Of a stretch of DNA of 64,000 bases, positions 60,484 to 64,000 are shown in pieces. The position numbers and the translations under genes are program-made. How positions within the stretch are numbered: position 1 is the stretch's first letter; the number at the start of each line of letters is the position of its first letter. The stretch is taken from contig VCJN01001361.1 in assembly GCA_006384855.1 (NCBI GenBank), forward strand, positions 1 to 64,000, given 5' to 3'. The notes under the pieces were generated by a model. The model saw only the letters and a program-made list of their open reading frames with translations. It made no database searches and had not been told where the DNA came from. The stretch is from Tetraselmis striata. Taxonomy: Eukaryota; Chlorophyta; Chlorodendrophyceae; Chlorodendrales; Chlorodendraceae.

Positions 60484-63100
60484 GTCTGCAGAAGGCTGCC
60501 GCAAATAACCTTACGGGACTGCGACACGCAGCTCGACTTTGTTTTCGCAGGGCCTGTTCAGGAATGCGACAGAATTACTTATGAAGCAAAAGCAGGTGTG
60601 AGAGGTTGGCTTGCCGCTTGGCGGACGGCGCGTCGCGACGACTGATATGTGCTACATTCGTCGGTCGCCCAGCACCCGTACTGGCGCGAGCTGTCCCTGC
60701 TACCTCCATCATCGCTCGGATAATTAGGTCGCTATGCTGTGCGAGCGAGGCGGACTGCGTCCTCCTATCGTATTCTATCATATCAGGACGTGGTACGAAA
60801 AGTACCCGCTGATCACGTAATCGTCCCGGTCAACAGTCCTGTATGTAGGAAATCCGTACAAGAGGACGTACCATGGTGCTCCTACCAGGAATCAAGGTAC
60901 GGTAGCGACTATGGGTACCCGCCGGGGAGAAGAAATCTCCCGGCACAAAAGACCTGCCGGAACTCCGCTGTAGTTAGAATAGTGGTACCTCCACCGCCGC
61001 CCCAACAACTGGCATCCCCTGCTATACTCCGTGCCGTCGAAGCACCACCAAACCCACCACCACGCAAGAGCAGCAGCACACCGGCTCCCGTATCGTGCAT
61101 AACCGCAGATTCGACCACCGCGATCAAACCCGTATGCCGCCGACTTGTCTACTCCCGTTGACCGTCGCCGCTCGGGCGCCCGGACTAGCGCCTCGGGCAT
61201 ACAGCGCCGGTCAGGTACCCGTAGCACGCCGTGCTGGAGGCTGACCTTCGCATGCCGACCGGCGCGGCGGATGTGGCGAACTACCGGTAGTCGCCCTGCG
61301 CCCGAGTGCCAGAGCAGTGATTATCAACGGGGGTTAGGCATGTCAGGTGCACACCGGGCTGACCGTAGCGGTCGAATATGATACTATGCACGATACCCCG
61401 GATACGGCAGCCTGCAAAAAAAAAAAAAAACCGCTCTTGCGTGGTGGTGGCTGTCATCCAAAATTAAGATGGATACACATGTATCCCGGGGACGAAAAAC
61501 AAATGGATACACATTTAAAAATGTATTGCCTCTGATATGTGTAGTACACTTGTACATTTTATTTATCAAAAACAAGATAGATATCTATTATAGCTCCTTA
61601 TGCATAAATACAAATGCTGTATATTATGGATGCATACATGTATAGTGCAGCAGGCGGCAAAGTAGGCAGTGATGTCATGTCACGTCATGCAGTAACAGCG
61701 ATGGACAAACATTAGTATTTATTGTAAATTAATAATACGGTATGGGCCTGTAAGGATATGTACCGCCACAGAAATCCCCATGTGGGTACCCAGTGCCTGG
61801 TGCGTTTTGCGCAGTATCCTTAGTTGGTGCTTCTACGCACTTGGATCCGGGTTCGATCCCGCGGAGAAACATATAAAATAATATGATATCCCGCGATGTT
61901 GGACGACCCGGCCAATGCGGATCGCCACCGAATCCAAGCCGAAACGTTGCTGGAGGAGGTCCTCCATCCTATGGAGGGGGTGGAGTGTACGGATATGTAA
62001 CACACAAATCCCCATGTGGGTACCCAGTGCCTGGTGCGTTTTGCGCAGTATCCTTACAGGGCCCGGTATGGGGTATGATTACCGGTACGAGTGCAGCAGC
62101 ATCTGCACCAGGTATTATCAGGTACCGTATCCTGTACCTGTGTTTGTGCCTATGACCAGCGAGAAAAGCCCTGTTGTGTCAACACATTTTGTGCTGCCAC
62201 GGCGCAGTTCACCCGCCAGCGTGACTCAACTCAACCGACACAAGCCCCACTGGGCTAGACAGGGACCATATCTAGTTGCGGCCAGCGTTGCGGGGTCAAT
62301 GGCGGTCAGTATGCGGGTCATGTGATTACATGAGCTAGACGCAACATTCAAGACATGTGGATCGGCAAAGTGATGGGGGTGAAAGTAGGTGGTACGCTAC
62401 ATATGTGCCCTTGGGTTTCAACACGTGCAGTAGCAACCACCCTCGGGAGTCCAAAACTGAAATTGAAATTGATTTACAACATGCTGACTTGCTGCTCTCC
62501 ATTGCCCAAGCCAAGTCGCTTTTAGGACATGCTATAACCAACCGTTGTGGGCGAACCCTAAGGATTACGGATGCAGCTTCCGGCCTTCCTCCTTTTCGCC
62601 CGCGCCCCTCCTCCTTCCATGCCACTTGATATTGTCCCCCCCCCTGCCGTAGCATGAATGTCGTATACGGTGATCTGCGGACGCGTGTATGTTAACGGTG
62701 GGTGTGTGTGCGGGGTTTGTGGGAGGTACTGGGGTTGAAATTTGAAATTGAAATTTGTTACAACGTCTAGTCTGCTGTATCCACTCGCTCAGACTGAGTT
62801 GCTCTTAGGACCTGCTATCTCTAACCACAGTGGGGAACACGGAGTGTTATCACAGCTCAAGATACCGGCCATCCTTTTTTGTTTCCTAGCCCCTCCTCCT
62901 TCCAGTGAGCTATAGCTAAGGCAACAGTAGTGAGCGCTCCCATGCTGTCCCTACCTAAGTTAGACCCATTCCATCAAGAGCTCAGCAGGCACGCTAAGGC
63001 AGCCAGAGGCGTCCCGCCTGCTGTCACTGAGGTGTGATGGGGGAGGGGAGCCAACCGGAATAGCTATATGGTGCTCAGTATTTATGTACCGCTGGGCCGG
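60484..63100. other. Gene-poor region with direct repeats
   Basis: No convincing gene. It contains a poly-A run near 61416-61430, a pair of identical 51-bp repeats (61772-61822 and 62006-62056) and a diverged duplication at about 62395-62640 and 62700-62910. Confidence 0.5.
61772..62056. repeat. Pair of 51-bp direct repeats around a 183-bp segment
   Basis: Copies 61772-61822 and 62006-62056 look identical, each preceded by GGATATGTA. The spacer holds GGGTTCGATCCC, which resembles a polymerase III B box, but it does not fold as a tRNA. Confidence 0.85.
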
Positions 63101-63107
63101 CTAGCTT

Positions 63108-63125
63108 GGGGGGGGGGGGGGGGGG
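63108..63125. repeat. G homopolymer
   Basis: An 18-base G run at the left end of the proline-rich open region. Confidence 0.9.
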
Positions 63126-63144
63126 TCTACAATGCCCTCCATTT

Positions 63145-63989
63145 CTAATATTTTTTTGGCACGGTATACTGCGTTTGATGGCATGATGACTTCGTCTCGT
63201 GCATGTACCAAGCCCGCGGGTCGGGCGATACACTGTTTGTAATACTTGCGGGGAATAGTGCTGGTAAATTCGAAAAATGCATTCCGGGCATACCAGCTAA
63301 AAACTTCCGTAGTTCTTGGGTGGCGGCGCTGATAGATAGTCGCGGGCGTGCGTCCGGCTTGGGGTTGGGTGCCTTGCCTGCGGAGCATCCGCATACGGCC
63401 CACATGCGGTTGCAAGGGGGCCGTCCGGCGCGGGGGGTGGCGGGGGCGATGAGCCTCTGCCGCGAGCTGGGCCAGGCGGGACGTCTGGGCTGGTGTGCTG
63501 GTTGTGGAGGTATGCTCGAGGGGTTGGTGGCCTCCGAGGCCTCTCTTGTCGGGGTGGGGGTTTGGGGTGCGGCCGGTGGAGCCGGCTCGGCGTGCGGGGC
63601 TGGATCGACGCTTGTCGCCGGCTGCTCGACTGCCGATGGCGAGGCGTCGCTGTCCATCTCCGTGGGTTGAGGGGCTGCCGTGACAGGGGCGTGGGCCGCT
63701 TGTAGCTGGGTATTTGGTGGTGGCTGGAGCTCTTGGGGGAGCTGGCCGTGGTGCATCGCCGACTGGTCGGCTGTAGGCGGCGCCGGTTGGTGAGCAGTCG
63801 CGATCTTCGCCCGCTCATATAGGTGCGTACGTGATACTGGTTGCGAGGAGTTTCACGCCGGGTCATCACCGCCTGGACGTCATGAGTCGATGTGTATACC
63901 CCGAGCTTGGGGCCGAGGGCACGGATCGGGTTCTGGAATACACGGATGCGGCGCAAGTCGACCCCCGTCGCACGGTTGCGGGTCGCCAA
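63145..63989 (-). other. Proline-rich open region cut by the window edge
   Basis: Two long overlapping minus-strand frames cover this stretch. One, from the window edge, has an ordered look (VFQNPIRALGPKLGVYTS); the other is rich in Pro, Ala, Ser and Thr and ends near 63145. The upstream part is outside the window. It may be a host gene or part of a mobile element; I cannot tell. Confidence 0.3.
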
Positions 63990-64000
63990 GTTGCTGAATA

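Noticed and set aside
60739-61161. Plus-strand open frame of 140 codons
   Set aside because: Composition is irregular, with no family pattern or splice context.
61821-61875. Possible tRNA at GGGTTCGATCCC
   Set aside because: The T-stem pairs only partly and no acceptor, D or anticodon stems can be drawn around it.

Overview
This is nuclear DNA of an intron-rich eukaryote with GC-rich exons. The best guess is a flagellated green alga. Three things point that way: an axonemal inner-arm dynein heavy chain, so the organism builds cilia; an NT-C2 (EEIG1/EHBP1-type) protein with the C-terminal module known from plant relatives; and a membrane protein with a HET-like domain of a kind I associate with chlorophyte algae. 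No rRNA, tRNA or organellar genes are visible. I could not run a search, so the placement is inference.

Layout from left to right. 257-1938 (-) is a four-exon gene for an orphan 374-residue protein with one C-terminal membrane segment. 2776-3402 (+) is a single-exon 208-residue orphan. 4902-6230 (+) is a two-exon gene for a secreted acidic protein. 6927-28173 (-) is an inner-arm dynein heavy chain of about 24 exons and about 4,250 residues, whose splice phases all close. 29364-32214 (+) is a Ser/Pro-rich orphan of about eight exons. 32677-33704 (-) is a four-exon secretory cyclophilin. 35005-38500 (+) is a three-exon NT-C2 protein of 839 residues. 42469-44126 is a 1.66-kb hAT DNA transposon remnant with both terminal inverted repeats and an exact 8-bp target duplication. 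44591-53258 (+) is an eight-exon gene for about 856 residues carrying 14 tandem cysteine repeats that resemble EsV-1-7 repeats. 55936-60483 (-) encodes a multi-pass membrane protein ending in a HET-like domain. The rest is gene-poor, repeat-bearing sequence, ending in a proline-rich open frame cut by the window edge.

The genes share no obvious pathway. The window's common feature is its introns. They carry long C homopolymers, mostly on the sense strand and often next to splice sites. They also carry AT-rich microsatellites and tandem repeats containing a TATGGTTTCGGAGC-like motif that lies in sense orientation in introns of two unrelated genes.

Four single-base indels break the frame of otherwise strongly conserved dynein exons. 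Two fall in three-base A/T runs and two compensate one another. Assembly error is more likely than decay of the gene. Gene models here were built by hand from open frames, splice consensus, phase closure and family conservation, so boundaries in poorly conserved genes are less certain.
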